Both the position numbers and the translations under genes were made by a program. The notes beneath the pieces were generated by a model. The model was not told where the DNA came from and did not search any database. It was given only the letters and a program-made list of their open reading frames with translations. From contig NZ_JNIK01000014.1 in NCBI RefSeq assembly GCF_000701365.1, forward strand, positions 1 through 64,000: a stretch of 64,000 nt of DNA, written 5' to 3'. Positions 57,209-64,000 of the stretch are shown piece by piece (the first letter of the stretch is position 1; every line of letters starts with the position of its first letter). This stretch comes from Blastococcus sp. URHD0036 (GTDB lineage Bacteria; Actinomycetota; Actinomycetes; Mycobacteriales; Geodermatophilaceae).

Positions 57209-57276
57209 CTCGCCGTCACCCGGCAGCGCTGCTGTCGCCCCGCGACGCGCCTGGAGCGCTGGGAGGTGACAGCGAG
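57209..57276. repeat. 68-bp dispersed repeat, copy 2 (kdpC side)
   Basis: This is the second copy of the element at 49253-49320, in direct orientation. The two copies bracket the kdpE-to-kdpC block within 13-18 nt at each end. The hairpin content would allow a transcription-terminator role, but the orientation relative to kdp transcription differs at the two ends. Confidence 0.75.
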
Positions 57277-57319
57277 GCGGGGGCGGCGGATGCCCTGGGA
57301 CGTGAAGGGCGGCTGCGCT

Positions 57320-57367
57320 TGTGAGAGATGTCACGCAGGCGTATGGTCCCTTGTGACTGACGTCACC
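57320..57367 (+). promoter_or_regulatory. Two CRP-like sites and a -10 upstream of a small membrane protein
   Basis: TGTGA-N6-TCACG (57320-57335) and TGTGA-N6-TCACC (57352-57367) each match the CRP consensus TGTGA-N6-TCACA except in the last base. They are exactly 32 bp apart. TATGGT (57342-57347), a -10 candidate, lies between them. A hairpin GGGCAC-GCCT-GTGCCC follows at 57369-57384. Confidence 0.6.
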
Positions 57368-57401
57368 AGGGCACGCCTGTGCCCGTGCGAGGAGGCCGCG
57401 A

Positions 57402-57710
57402 ATGAGCGCACTCACTCCCGACTGCGATCCGGACATGAGCCACTGCGGGCAGCCGTGGCAGGGCAAGGGCAAGCCAGGCTCCGGCGCGCTCTCCGCCCTC
57501 GTGCTGGTCGCGATCCTGGGTGTCTCGCTGCTCGTCGTGACCAAGGACGTCGTCTCGGACGCGTTCGACTTCGCGGCCGTGCCGATCGGGCTGCTCGCGG
57601 CCGTGGCGCTGATCCGCCGCGTCGTCCGCCTGGGCGCCCGCGGCGTCGCGGCGGTCGCCGCGCACGTGCCGACGGCCGTGGCCGTGCGGCGCTCCCAGCC
57701 CGTGGGGTGA
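57402..57710 (+). CDS. Small membrane protein with N-terminal Cys motif
   Basis: This is a 102-aa protein of unknown family. The N-terminal 28 residues are hydrophilic and contain CDPDMSHC, a possible metal or redox site. They are followed by two predicted TM helices (LSALVLVAILGVSLLVV and FAAVPIGLLAAVALI) and a basic amphipathic tail. GGAGG lies about 8 nt before the ATG. Upstream are two CRP-like sites; downstream is a perfect hairpin terminator, so it is a one-gene unit between kdp and uvrC. cAMP-type control is inferred from the sites alone. Confidence 0.72.
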   Translation: MSALTPDCDPDMSHCGQPWQGKGKPGSGALSALVLVAILGVSLLVVTKDVVSDAFDFAAVPIGLLAAVALIRRVVRLGARGVAAVAAHVPTAVAVRRSQPVG

Positions 57711-57737
57711 CCTCCGGCACGACCTGACCGACCTCCG

Positions 57738-57764
57738 GGAGCGGGGCCCGACGGGCCCCGCTCC
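57738..57764 (+). terminator. Perfect hairpin terminator after the small membrane protein
   Basis: GGAGCGGGGCCC (57738-57749) pairs perfectly with 57753-57764 around a GAC loop. Outer CACGAC/GTCGTG could extend the structure. There is no T-tract. Confidence 0.8.
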
Positions 57765-57849
57765 TGTCGTGCGTCCGGGCGGCTGAGCGCCGCTGTGGCA
57801 GGTGGGACGGACGGGTCCGCCGGGGTCACGGGCTGTCGTCCCCGCGACC

Positions 57850-57855
57850 TAGTCT
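57850..57855 (+). promoter_or_regulatory. Putative -10 box of uvrC (leaderless)
   Basis: TAGTCT lies 7 nt before the uvrC ATG. GGGAG between them is only 2 nt from the ATG, too close to be a ribosome-binding site. Confidence 0.5.
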
Positions 57856-57862
57856 GGGAGCC

Positions 57863-59905
57863 ATGCCCGACCCGTCCACGTACCGCCCAGCGGTCGGCAG
57901 CATCCCCGAGACGCCGGGGGTCTACAGGTTCCGCGACCCGAACGGCCGGGTCATCTACGTGGGTAAGGCGAAGAGCCTGCGCCAGCGGCTGAACAGCTAC
58001 TTCGCCGACGTCTCCGGCCTCCACCCGCGCACGCGGCAGATGGTCACCACCGCGTCCAGCGTGGAGTGGACCGTCGTCGGCACCGAGGTCGAGGCGCTGC
58101 AGCTCGAGTACAACTGGATCAAGGAGTTCGACCCGCGGTTCAACGTCCGCTACCGCGACGACAAGAGCTACCCGTCGCTGGCCGTGACGCTGAACGAGGA
58201 GTTCCCGCGGCTGCAGGTCATGCGCGGTCCGAAGCGCAAGGGCGTGCGGTACTTCGGGCCCTACGCCCACGCCTGGGCCATCCGGGAGACCCTCGACACC
58301 CTCACCCGCGTCTTCCCCGCGCGGACGTGCAGCACCGGGGTCTTCAAGCGGGCCGGGCAGATCGGCCGGCCCTGCCTGCTCGGCTACATCGGCAAGTGCT
58401 CGGCCCCCTGCGTCGGCCGGGTCACCCCCGAGGAGCACCGGCAGATCGTCGACGACTTCTGCGACTTCATGGCCGGGCGCACCGACCTGATGGTGAAACG
58501 GCTGGAGCGGGAGATGGCCGCGGCCGCCGAGGCCATGGAGTACGAGAAGGCCGCCCGGCTCCGCGACGACCTGGGTGCCCTCAACCGGGCCATGGAGAAG
58601 CAGGCCGTCGTCCTCGGTGACGGCACCGACGCCGACGTGGTCGCCTTCGCCCAGGACGAGCTGGAGGCCGCCGTGCAGGTCTTCCACGTCCGTGGCGGGC
58701 GGGTGCGCGGCCAGCGCGGCTGGATCATCGACAAGGTCGAGGAGATCGGCACCGGCGAGCTGGTCGAGCAGTTCCTGCTCCAGGTGTACGGCGGCGTCGA
58801 CGAGCAGACCGGCGTGGCCGAGGCCGGCGAGACCGTGCCCAAGGAGGTGCTGGTCCCCGAGCTGCCGGCCGACGCCGACGTCTACGAGGAGCTGCTGAGC
58901 GAGCTGCGCGGCAGCCGGGTGAGCCTGCGGGTGCCGCAGCGGGGCGACAAGCGCTCCCTGATGGAGACCGTGGAGCGCAACGCCAAGGAGGCGTTCGTGC
59001 GCCACCGGGTCAAGCGCTCCAGCGACCTCACCGCGCGGTCGCTCGCGCTGGCCGAGCTGCAGGAGGCGCTGGAGCTCCCCGAGGCCCCGCTGCGGATCGA
59101 GTGCATGGACGTCTCGCACGTGCAGGGCACCAACGTCGTGGCGTCGATGGTGGTGTTCGAGGACGGCCTGGCGAAGAAGTCCGACTACCGCCGCTTCTCC
59201 GTCACACACGGAACCGACGACACCGCCGCGATGGCCGAGGTCGTGCGGCGCCGCTTCGCCCGGCACCTCAAGGAGGAGGCCGACCGCGCCGACGAGCAGG
59301 GGATCGCGGCGGAGGAGGGCCGCCCGCGCCGGTTCGCCTACCCGCCCAACCTCCTGGTCGTCGACGGCGGCGCTCCGCAGGTGGCCGCGGCCGCCCGGTC
59401 GCTGGACGAGCTCGGCGTCGTCGACGTGGCCGTGTGCGGGCTGGCCAAGCGCATGGAGGAGGTGTGGCTGCCGGGGGAGTCCGACCCGGTGATCCTGCCG
59501 CGCACCTCCGAGGCCCTGTACCTCCTCCAGCGGGTCCGCGACGAGGCCCACCGGTTCGCGATCACCTACCACCGGCAGAAGCGGTCGGCCAGCATGCTGG
59601 TCTCCCTGCTCGACGACGTCCCGGGCCTCGGCGACACCCGCCGCAAGGCGCTGCTGAAGAAGTTCGGCTCACTCAAGCGGCTCCGTGCCGCCACGCTGGA
59701 GGAACTCATGGAGGTGCCCGGCATCGGCCGGCGGACGGCGGAGGCGGTCCTGGCCGCGGTGGCACAGCCGGAGGTGGGGGAGGCGACGGGGGCGCAGCCC
59801 GTCGAGACCACGGTGGGCCCGGACGGCCCCGCCGAGCTGGGCGCCGCGCAGCCCGGCGCCGGGGGCACGGCCGAGGTCGGCCGCGTCGCCGGGGTCGCCT
59901 CGTGA
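57863..59905 (+). CDS. uvrC: Excinuclease ABC subunit C
   Basis: UvrC makes both incisions flanking DNA damage in nucleotide excision repair. The 680-aa protein starts with the GIY-YIG nuclease ([29 protein letters not shown]). A Cys-rich segment follows ([13 protein letters not shown]), then the UvrB-binding UVR motif ([17 protein letters not shown]). The RNase-H-like second nuclease is next ([29 protein letters not shown]), and helix-hairpin-helix repeats lie near the end ([31 protein letters not shown]). Its tail is Gly/Ala-rich. The stop overlaps the rapZ start by 4 nt. Confidence 0.97.
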   Translation: MPDPSTYRPAVGSIPETPGVYRFRDPNGRVIYVGKAKSLRQRLNSYFADVSGLHPRTRQMVTTASSVEWTVVGTEVEALQLEYNWIKEFDPRFNVRYRDDKSYPSLAVTLNEEFPRLQVMRGPKRKGVRYFGPYAHAWAIRETLDTLTRVFPARTCSTGVFKRAGQIGRPCLLGYIGKCSAPCVGRVTPEEHRQIVDDFCDFMAGRTDLMVKRLEREMAAAAEAMEYEKAARLRDDLGALNRAMEKQAVVLGDGTDADVVAFAQDELEAAVQVFHVRGGRVRGQRGWIIDKVEEIGTGELVEQFLLQVYGGVDEQTGVAEAGETVPKEVLVPELPADADVYEELLSELRGSRVSLRVPQRGDKRSLMETVERNAKEAFVRHRVKRSSDLTARSLALAELQEALELPEAPLRIECMDVSHVQGTNVVASMVVFEDGLAKKSDYRRFSVTHGTDDTAAMAEVVRRRFARHLKEEADRADEQGIAAEEGRPRRFAYPPNLLVVDGGAPQVAAAARSLDELGVVDVAVCGLAKRMEEVWLPGESDPVILPRTSEALYLLQRVRDEAHRFAITYHRQKRSASMLVSLLDDVPGLGDTRRKALLKKFGSLKRLRAATLEELMEVPGIGRRTAEAVLAAVAQPEVGEATGAQPVETTVGPDGPAELGAAQPGAGGTAEVGRVAGVAS

Positions 59906-60834
59906 GCGTCTCGCCCGAGGGTGGTGGTCCCCAGCGGGACGTCCCGCCCCCGCTGGACCCCGCCGGCACCGAGACCGCGCCGCTGGACGTCGTCGTCGTC
60001 ACCGGGCTGTCCGGGTCGGGGAAGAACACGGTGGGCCGGGTCCTGGAGGACCTCGGCTACTACGTCGTCGACAACCTCCCGCCGGCGCTGCTGCAGCCGA
60101 TGGTGGAGCTGGGCGCCCGGGGTGACCTGCGCCGGTTCGCCGCGATCGTCGACGTGCGCAGCCGCGCCTTCTCCAGCGACCTGCAGGAGTCGATCGGCGC
60201 GCTGGCCTCGGCCGGGCACCGCCCGCGGGTGCTGTACGTGCACGCCCGCGACGAGGTCCTGATCCGCCGCTACGAGTCCAACCGGCGCGAGCACCCGCTG
60301 CAGGGCAGCGGGCGGCTGATCGACGGGATCGCGGCCGAGCGGGCGCTGCTGACGGGCGTCGCCGGCGACGCGGACCTGTGGGTGGACACCAGCGACCTCA
60401 ACGTCCACCAGCTGCGCGCGACCCTGGAGAACGCGTTCGCCCGCGAGGGCCAGGCGCCGCCGCTCACGGCCACCGTGCTCAGCTTCGGCTTCAAGTACGG
60501 GCTGCCCCTGGACGCCGACCTGGTCGTCGACGCCCGGTTCCTGCCCAACCCGCACTGGGTGCCGGAGCTGCGGCCGCGCACCGGCCAGGACCCGGACGTG
60601 CGCGACTACGTGCTCGGCCAGGAGGACGCCGGCCCGTTCCTCGACCGCTACGTCGACGTGCTGCGGCTGCTGATCCCCGGGTACCGCCGCGAGGGCAAGC
60701 GCTACCTCACCCTGGCCGTGGGCTGCACCGGCGGGAAGCACCGCAGCGTGGCGATCGCCGAGGAGTTCGCCCGGAGACTGGGCCTCGACGGCGTGCAGGC
60801 GGTCGCGCAGCACCGCGACCTGGGGCGCGAGTAG
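59902..60834 (+). CDS. rapZ: RapZ/YvcJ-family nucleotide-binding protein
   Basis: This is a 310-aa P-loop protein of the RapZ family, which binds nucleotides and, in enterobacteria, small RNAs controlling glmS. In actinobacteria the family is always next to yvcK and whiA. Walker A is [10 protein letters not shown], unusual in having Asn where Ser or Thr is common, though the next Thr is present. [12 protein letters not shown] and the C-terminal [20 protein letters not shown] are conserved. The GTG start overlaps the uvrC stop (GTGA), and the stop shares one nt with the yvcK start. Confidence 0.95.
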   Translation: MSVSPEGGGPQRDVPPPLDPAGTETAPLDVVVVTGLSGSGKNTVGRVLEDLGYYVVDNLPPALLQPMVELGARGDLRRFAAIVDVRSRAFSSDLQESIGALASAGHRPRVLYVHARDEVLIRRYESNRREHPLQGSGRLIDGIAAERALLTGVAGDADLWVDTSDLNVHQLRATLENAFAREGQAPPLTATVLSFGFKYGLPLDADLVVDARFLPNPHWVPELRPRTGQDPDVRDYVLGQEDAGPFLDRYVDVLRLLIPGYRREGKRYLTLAVGCTGGKHRSVAIAEEFARRLGLDGVQAVAQHRDLGRE

Positions 60835-61793
60835 TGGGTCGGCCGGGCTCCCCGCCGCGGGTGGTGGCCTTCGGCGGCGGGCACGGGCTGGCGGCCGCCC
60901 TCGGGGCCTGGCGGCGGCTGACCCCCGAGCTGACGGCGGTGGTCACCGTCGCCGACGACGGCGGCTCCTCGGGCCGGATCCGCCGGGAGATGCCCGTCCT
61001 GCCGCCCGGGGACCTGCGCATGGCGCTGGCGGCCCTGGCGGGGGACGACGACCGCCGCACGGAGCTGACCGCGCTCCTGCAGCACCGCCTGGGCGGTTCC
61101 GGCGTCCTCGCCGGGCACCCGGTGGGCAACCTGGTCCTCACGGGCCTCGTGGAGCTGCACGGGGGCGACGCCGTGCGGGCCCTGGACAGCCTGGGCGACC
61201 TGCTGGGCACCTGCGGGCGGGTGCTGCCGATGGCCGACGTCCCGCTGGACCTCGTGGCCCGGGTCGAGACCGTGGACCCCGACGACCCCGCGCGGACCCG
61301 CACCATCCGCGGCCAGGCGGCGATCGCCTCCACCCCCGGCCGGGTGCGCGAGATCCTCGTCTCGCCCGCCGACCCGCCGGTGCACCCGGCCGTGCTCCAG
61401 GCGATCGCGACCGCCGACGTCGTCTCGCTCGGGCCGGGCTCCTGGTACACCTCGGTGCTGCCGCACCTGCTCGTGCCGCGGCTGCGCGCCGCACTGGCCG
61501 CCACGCCCGCGCGGGTGGTCGTGGTGCTCAACCTGGAGCCGCAGCCGGGGGAGACGGACGGGTTCTCGCCGGAGGAGCACCTGCGGGTGCTGCGGGCGCA
61601 TCTGCACGGAGTGGCGCTGCACACCGTGGTCGCCGATGTCGACTCGGTGGTTGACCGCCGTGGTCTGCTGTCTGCGGTCCGTGAGTGCGGCGCCGAACTC
61701 GTGCTGGCCCCCGTGGCCGAGCCGGGTGGGGCGCCGCGGCACGACCCGGAGCGCCTCGCATCGGCCCTGGCCGACGTGCTGGCACCGCGGTGA
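60834..61793 (+). CDS. yvcK: YvcK/CofD-like gluconeogenesis factor
   Basis: This is a 319-aa protein of the CofD-like fold that binds UDP-sugars (UDP-GlcNAc in Bacillus and Mycobacterium relatives) and links central carbon use to cell-wall synthesis. Conserved elements are [54 protein letters not shown] and [21 protein letters not shown] 60834 overlaps the rapZ TAG by one nt. A 178-nt gap before whiA holds a short tandem repeat (61878-61901, two 12-mers starting GGATCG) and no gene. Confidence 0.95.
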   Translation: MGRPGSPPRVVAFGGGHGLAAALGAWRRLTPELTAVVTVADDGGSSGRIRREMPVLPPGDLRMALAALAGDDDRRTELTALLQHRLGGSGVLAGHPVGNLVLTGLVELHGGDAVRALDSLGDLLGTCGRVLPMADVPLDLVARVETVDPDDPARTRTIRGQAAIASTPGRVREILVSPADPPVHPAVLQAIATADVVSLGPGSWYTSVLPHLLVPRLRAALAATPARVVVVLNLEPQPGETDGFSPEEHLRVLRAHLHGVALHTVVADVDSVVDRRGLLSAVRECGAELVLAPVAEPGGAPRHDPERLASALADVLAPR

Positions 61794-61971
61794 CGGATGG
61801 CGCCTCGGGGCGGGGTACCGGGAGGATCGCGTTCCGGGACGGACCGCTCCGGCCCGGAGGACTGGGGAGCGTGGTGGGGATCGCTGTGCGGATCGTTGTG
61901 GGGGAGGACGCGGTGGGGATGACCCCTGGGGGAACGGACGGTCCTGCGGTGACCGGGCGGGGGTGGACGAC

Positions 61972-62952
61972 GTGGCGATGACGGCGATGGTCAAGGACGA
62001 GCTCTCCCGCGTGGAGTGCTCGCGGACGTCGGAGCGCAAGGCCGAGGTGACGGCGCTGCTGCGCTTCTCCGGCGGCCTGCACATCGTGGGCGGCCGGGTG
62101 GTCATCGAGGCCGAGCTGGACACCGGCTCGGTCGCCCGACGGCTGCGCCGCGACATCAGCGAGGTCTACGGCTACACCAGCGGGGTCAGCGTGCTGGCCG
62201 GCGGCAACATCCGCCGCGGCGTCCGCTACCTGGTGCGCATCGCCAAGCACGGCGAGGGCCTGGCCCGGCAGACCGGCCTGGTCGACCAGCGCGGCCGGCC
62301 CGTGCGCGGGCTGCCGCCGTCGGTGGTCTCCGGCGGCATCGGCGACGCCGAGGCGGCCTGGCGCGGTGCGTTCCTCGCCCACGGCTCGCTCACCGAGCCC
62401 GGCCGGTCCTCCTCGCTCGAGGTGACCTGCCCGGGTCCCGAGGCCGCGATGGCGCTCGTGGGCGCCGCCCGCCGGCTCGGCATCGCCGCCAAGGCCCGCG
62501 AGGTGCGCGGCGCCGACCGCGTGGTGGTCCGGGACGGCGACGCCATCAGCGCGCTGCTCACCCGCATGGGCGCGCACGACGCCGTCCTCGCCTGGGAGGA
62601 GCGGCGGATGCGCCGCGAGGTCCGGGCGACGGCCAACCGGCTCGCCAACTTCGACGACGCGAACCTGCGCCGCTCGGCGCGCGCGGCGGTCGCCGCCAGC
62701 GCCCGGGTGGAGCGGGCCCTGGAGATCCTGGGCACGGAGGCGCCCGAGCACCTGCTGGTCGCCGGCCGGCTCCGGCTGGAGCACGGGCAGGCCTCGCTGG
62801 AGGAGCTGGGCCAGCGCGCCGACCCGCCGATGACCAAGGACGCCGTCGCCGGCCGTATAAGGCGTCTCCTCGCCATGGCCGACAAGCGGGCCAAGGACCT
62901 CGGCATCCCCGACACGGAGTCCGTCGTCACCGACGACATGCTCGCCCAGTAG
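61972..62952 (+). CDS. whiA: WhiA sporulation/cell-division regulator
   Basis: WhiA is an actinobacterial transcription factor, acting with WhiB, that controls division and development genes. The 326-aa protein has an N-terminal LAGLIDADG-like domain without nuclease residues and a C-terminal helix-turn-helix ([41 protein letters not shown]). The long block [43 protein letters not shown] is almost invariant in the family. GTG 61972 gives the VAMTA...VKDELSR start seen in Streptomyces WhiA; ATG 61978 is the alternative. Confidence 0.96.
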   Translation: MAMTAMVKDELSRVECSRTSERKAEVTALLRFSGGLHIVGGRVVIEAELDTGSVARRLRRDISEVYGYTSGVSVLAGGNIRRGVRYLVRIAKHGEGLARQTGLVDQRGRPVRGLPPSVVSGGIGDAEAAWRGAFLAHGSLTEPGRSSSLEVTCPGPEAAMALVGAARRLGIAAKAREVRGADRVVVRDGDAISALLTRMGAHDAVLAWEERRMRREVRATANRLANFDDANLRRSARAAVAASARVERALEILGTEAPEHLLVAGRLRLEHGQASLEELGQRADPPMTKDAVAGRIRRLLAMADKRAKDLGIPDTESVVTDDMLAQ

Positions 62953-62958
62953 CCGCCG

Positions 62959-62986
62959 CCCGCCTCCCCCTCCGGGGGGAGGCGGG
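62959..62986 (+). terminator. Hairpin terminator after whiA
   Basis: A 12-bp perfect stem (CCCGCCTCCCCC and complement) closes a TCCG loop between C and G, a UNCG-type tetraloop when transcribed. It starts 7 nt after the whiA stop and ends the uvrC-rapZ-yvcK-whiA unit. Confidence 0.85.
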
Positions 62987-63066
62987 TGAAGCCGGCCGCC
63001 GTCGCGGTCGATGTCCTCGCGACGAGCGGGCCCGCCCCTGGTGGCCCGCCGGCCGAGAGGACCGGG

Positions 63067-64000
63067 ATGACGCTGCAGGCGTGGTGGCCGCTGTTCGCCT
63101 GTGCCGCCGTCGTCGCCCTCGGCATCCTGGCGCTGGCCTGGCAGCGACGCTCCCGCACGCCGGCGGCGACCGCGCTCGCGGTCACCGTGTCCGGGGTGGC
63201 GGTCTGGTCGGCCGCCGACGCGGCCCTGTACGGGACGACCGCCGCGGTCGTGCGGCAGGCCTACCCCGCCGTGCTCATGGTGGGCGTGGGCGTCGTCGTC
63301 GCCGGTGTCTACGGTCTCAGCCGGACCGTCGCCGATCCCTCGTGGCAGCTGTCGCGACGGGTGGCGGTGTCCCTGGCCGTCGAGCCGCTGCTGCTGGTCC
63401 TGGCCGCCGCGCTGCCGGCCACCCGCGGCCTCGTGCTCGCCGTGCCGGAGTCCGGCACCGCGGCCGAGGTGGAGTTCGGCCCGCTGTTCCTGGCCCACTC
63501 CGGCTACTCCTACGTGCTCCTCGCCGTCGCCTATCTCCACCTGGCGCGCCGCCGGCGGAGTGCCGCCGGGGTCTTCCGTCGCCAGCTCACGGTCCTGCTC
63601 GGCACCGCCGTCCTCTCCACCGTGGGCAACGTCGTCGCCGTCGTCCTGCAGGGCGACGGCCACGGGGTGGACCTCACCCCGCTGTTCTTCCTGCTCACCG
63701 GCCTGGTCGACTGCTGGGCCATCTTCCGGCTGGGGCTCCTGCAGGTGGTCCCCGTCGCACGGGACCGGGTCGTCGACACCGTGCCGGACGCCGTCCTGGT
63801 CGTCGATCCGGAGGGCCGGGTCCTCGACCTCAACCCCGCGGCCGTCCGGATGCTGGAGCGGACCCGTCCCGGCGTGGCCGACGGCATCCTGGGGCGGTTC
63901 CTGCAGGACGTCGCCGGGCCGGAGGCCGTGGCGGTCCTCGGCCGGGCGGCCGACCGGGACGGTTCCCGGCTCGCCGAGGTGGCGCCCGGGGTCTGGCTGG
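63067..64000 (+). CDS. 7TM-PAS membrane signalling protein, N-terminal part
   Basis: The gene runs off the window; 311 residues are visible. The first about 230 form seven hydrophobic helices resembling the HisKA_7TM/MASE-like sensor. Then a PAS domain begins (RDRVVDTVPDAVLVVDPEGRVLDLNPAAVRMLERT). The output domain is outside the window: a histidine kinase or a GGDEF (diguanylate cyclase) domain are both common after this arrangement. ATG 63067 has AGAGGA 5 nt upstream. It lies after the whiA terminator, so it has its own promoter in the 80-nt gap. Confidence 0.8.
   Translation, partial: MTLQAWWPLFACAAVVALGILALAWQRRSRTPAATALAVTVSGVAVWSAADAALYGTTAAVVRQAYPAVLMVGVGVVVAGVYGLSRTVADPSWQLSRRVAVSLAVEPLLLVLAAALPATRGLVLAVPESGTAAEVEFGPLFLAHSGYSYVLLAVAYLHLARRRRSAAGVFRRQLTVLLGTAVLSTVGNVVAVVLQGDGHGVDLTPLFFLLTGLVDCWAIFRLGLLQVVPVARDRVVDTVPDAVLVVDPEGRVLDLNPAAVRMLERTRPGVADGILGRFLQDVAGPEAVAVLGRAADRDGSRLAEVAPGVWL

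Noticed and set aside
61878-61901. Tandem 12-mers before whiA
   Set aside because: There are only two units with two or more mismatches; too short to support a regulatory claim.

Overview
The window is 64 kb of very GC-rich actinobacterial chromosome. Genus cannot be read from the sequence, but gene content and style fit a soil or stone actinomycete of the Geodermatophilaceae type (Blastococcus, Geodermatophilus, Modestobacter). Supporting points are the uvrC-rapZ-yvcK-whiA order, a class E sortase, an Rpf protein with LysM, LigC/LigD-type end-joining enzymes, many GTG starts, 4-nt GTGA/ATGA gene overlaps, and TAnnnT boxes 6-8 nt upstream of start codons (a leaderless-mRNA pattern). No tRNA, rRNA, CRISPR array, prophage or intact insertion sequence was seen.

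Layout. 1-4.3 kb: 3' end of a short-chain dehydrogenase, a cytochrome P450 and Lon protease. 4.4-9.4 kb (minus): copper amine oxidase, an MFS exporter and a lipoprotein solute-binding protein, each likely separate. 9.4-16.9 kb (minus): zwf, a LigD-type polymerase, a secreted tripeptidyl-peptidase-like hydrolase, a 51-aa membrane protein, sortase E, ATP-dependent ligase LigC and a SipW-type signal peptidase. zwf lies between two copies of the polymerase gene's last 67 bp. 16.9-21.7 kb: a surface-protein locus facing sipW. It has an anchored exported protein, two proteins with SipW-type signal peptides (one TasA/camelysin-like) and an embedded histidine kinase/LuxR pair. A 9-bp motif, CTGACGATG, recurs at its promoters. 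21.8-24.1 kb: a PASTA Ser/Thr kinase and a RibD-C reductase.

24.1-31.4 kb (minus): the trehalose-from-glycogen pathway (treX-treY, and treZ), interrupted by an rpf gene under a ydaO-type (c-di-AMP) riboswitch. 31.9-37.3 kb: uvrB, an MmcQ-like protein, then a yybP-ykoY-type (Mn2+) riboswitch ahead of terC-marR-terC. 37.4-45.5 kb: an S9-peptidase homologue that has lost its catalytic residues, a small acidic protein, a GT39-like membrane enzyme, two tandem paralogous lipoproteins, a glyoxalase-II-like hydrolase and an amidase. 45.5-49.2 kb: uvrA and a frameshifted metallo-beta-lactamase-fold gene. 49.3-57.2 kb: the complete kdp potassium system (kdpDE divergent from kdpFABC), bracketed by a pair of 68-bp repeats. 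57.2-64 kb: a small membrane protein behind two CRP-like sites, uvrC-rapZ-yvcK-whiA, and the start of a 7TM-PAS signalling protein cut by the window edge.

Common themes are DNA repair (uvrA, uvrB and uvrC plus LigC and the polymerase), osmotic and ionic homeostasis (trehalose, Kdp, c-di-AMP and Mn riboswitches, TerC), and surface-protein processing (SipW, sortase E, TasA-like substrates, Rpf). The best candidate for an undescribed system is the SipW/TasA-like locus at 16.2-21.7 kb with its dedicated two-component regulators and repeated promoter motif.
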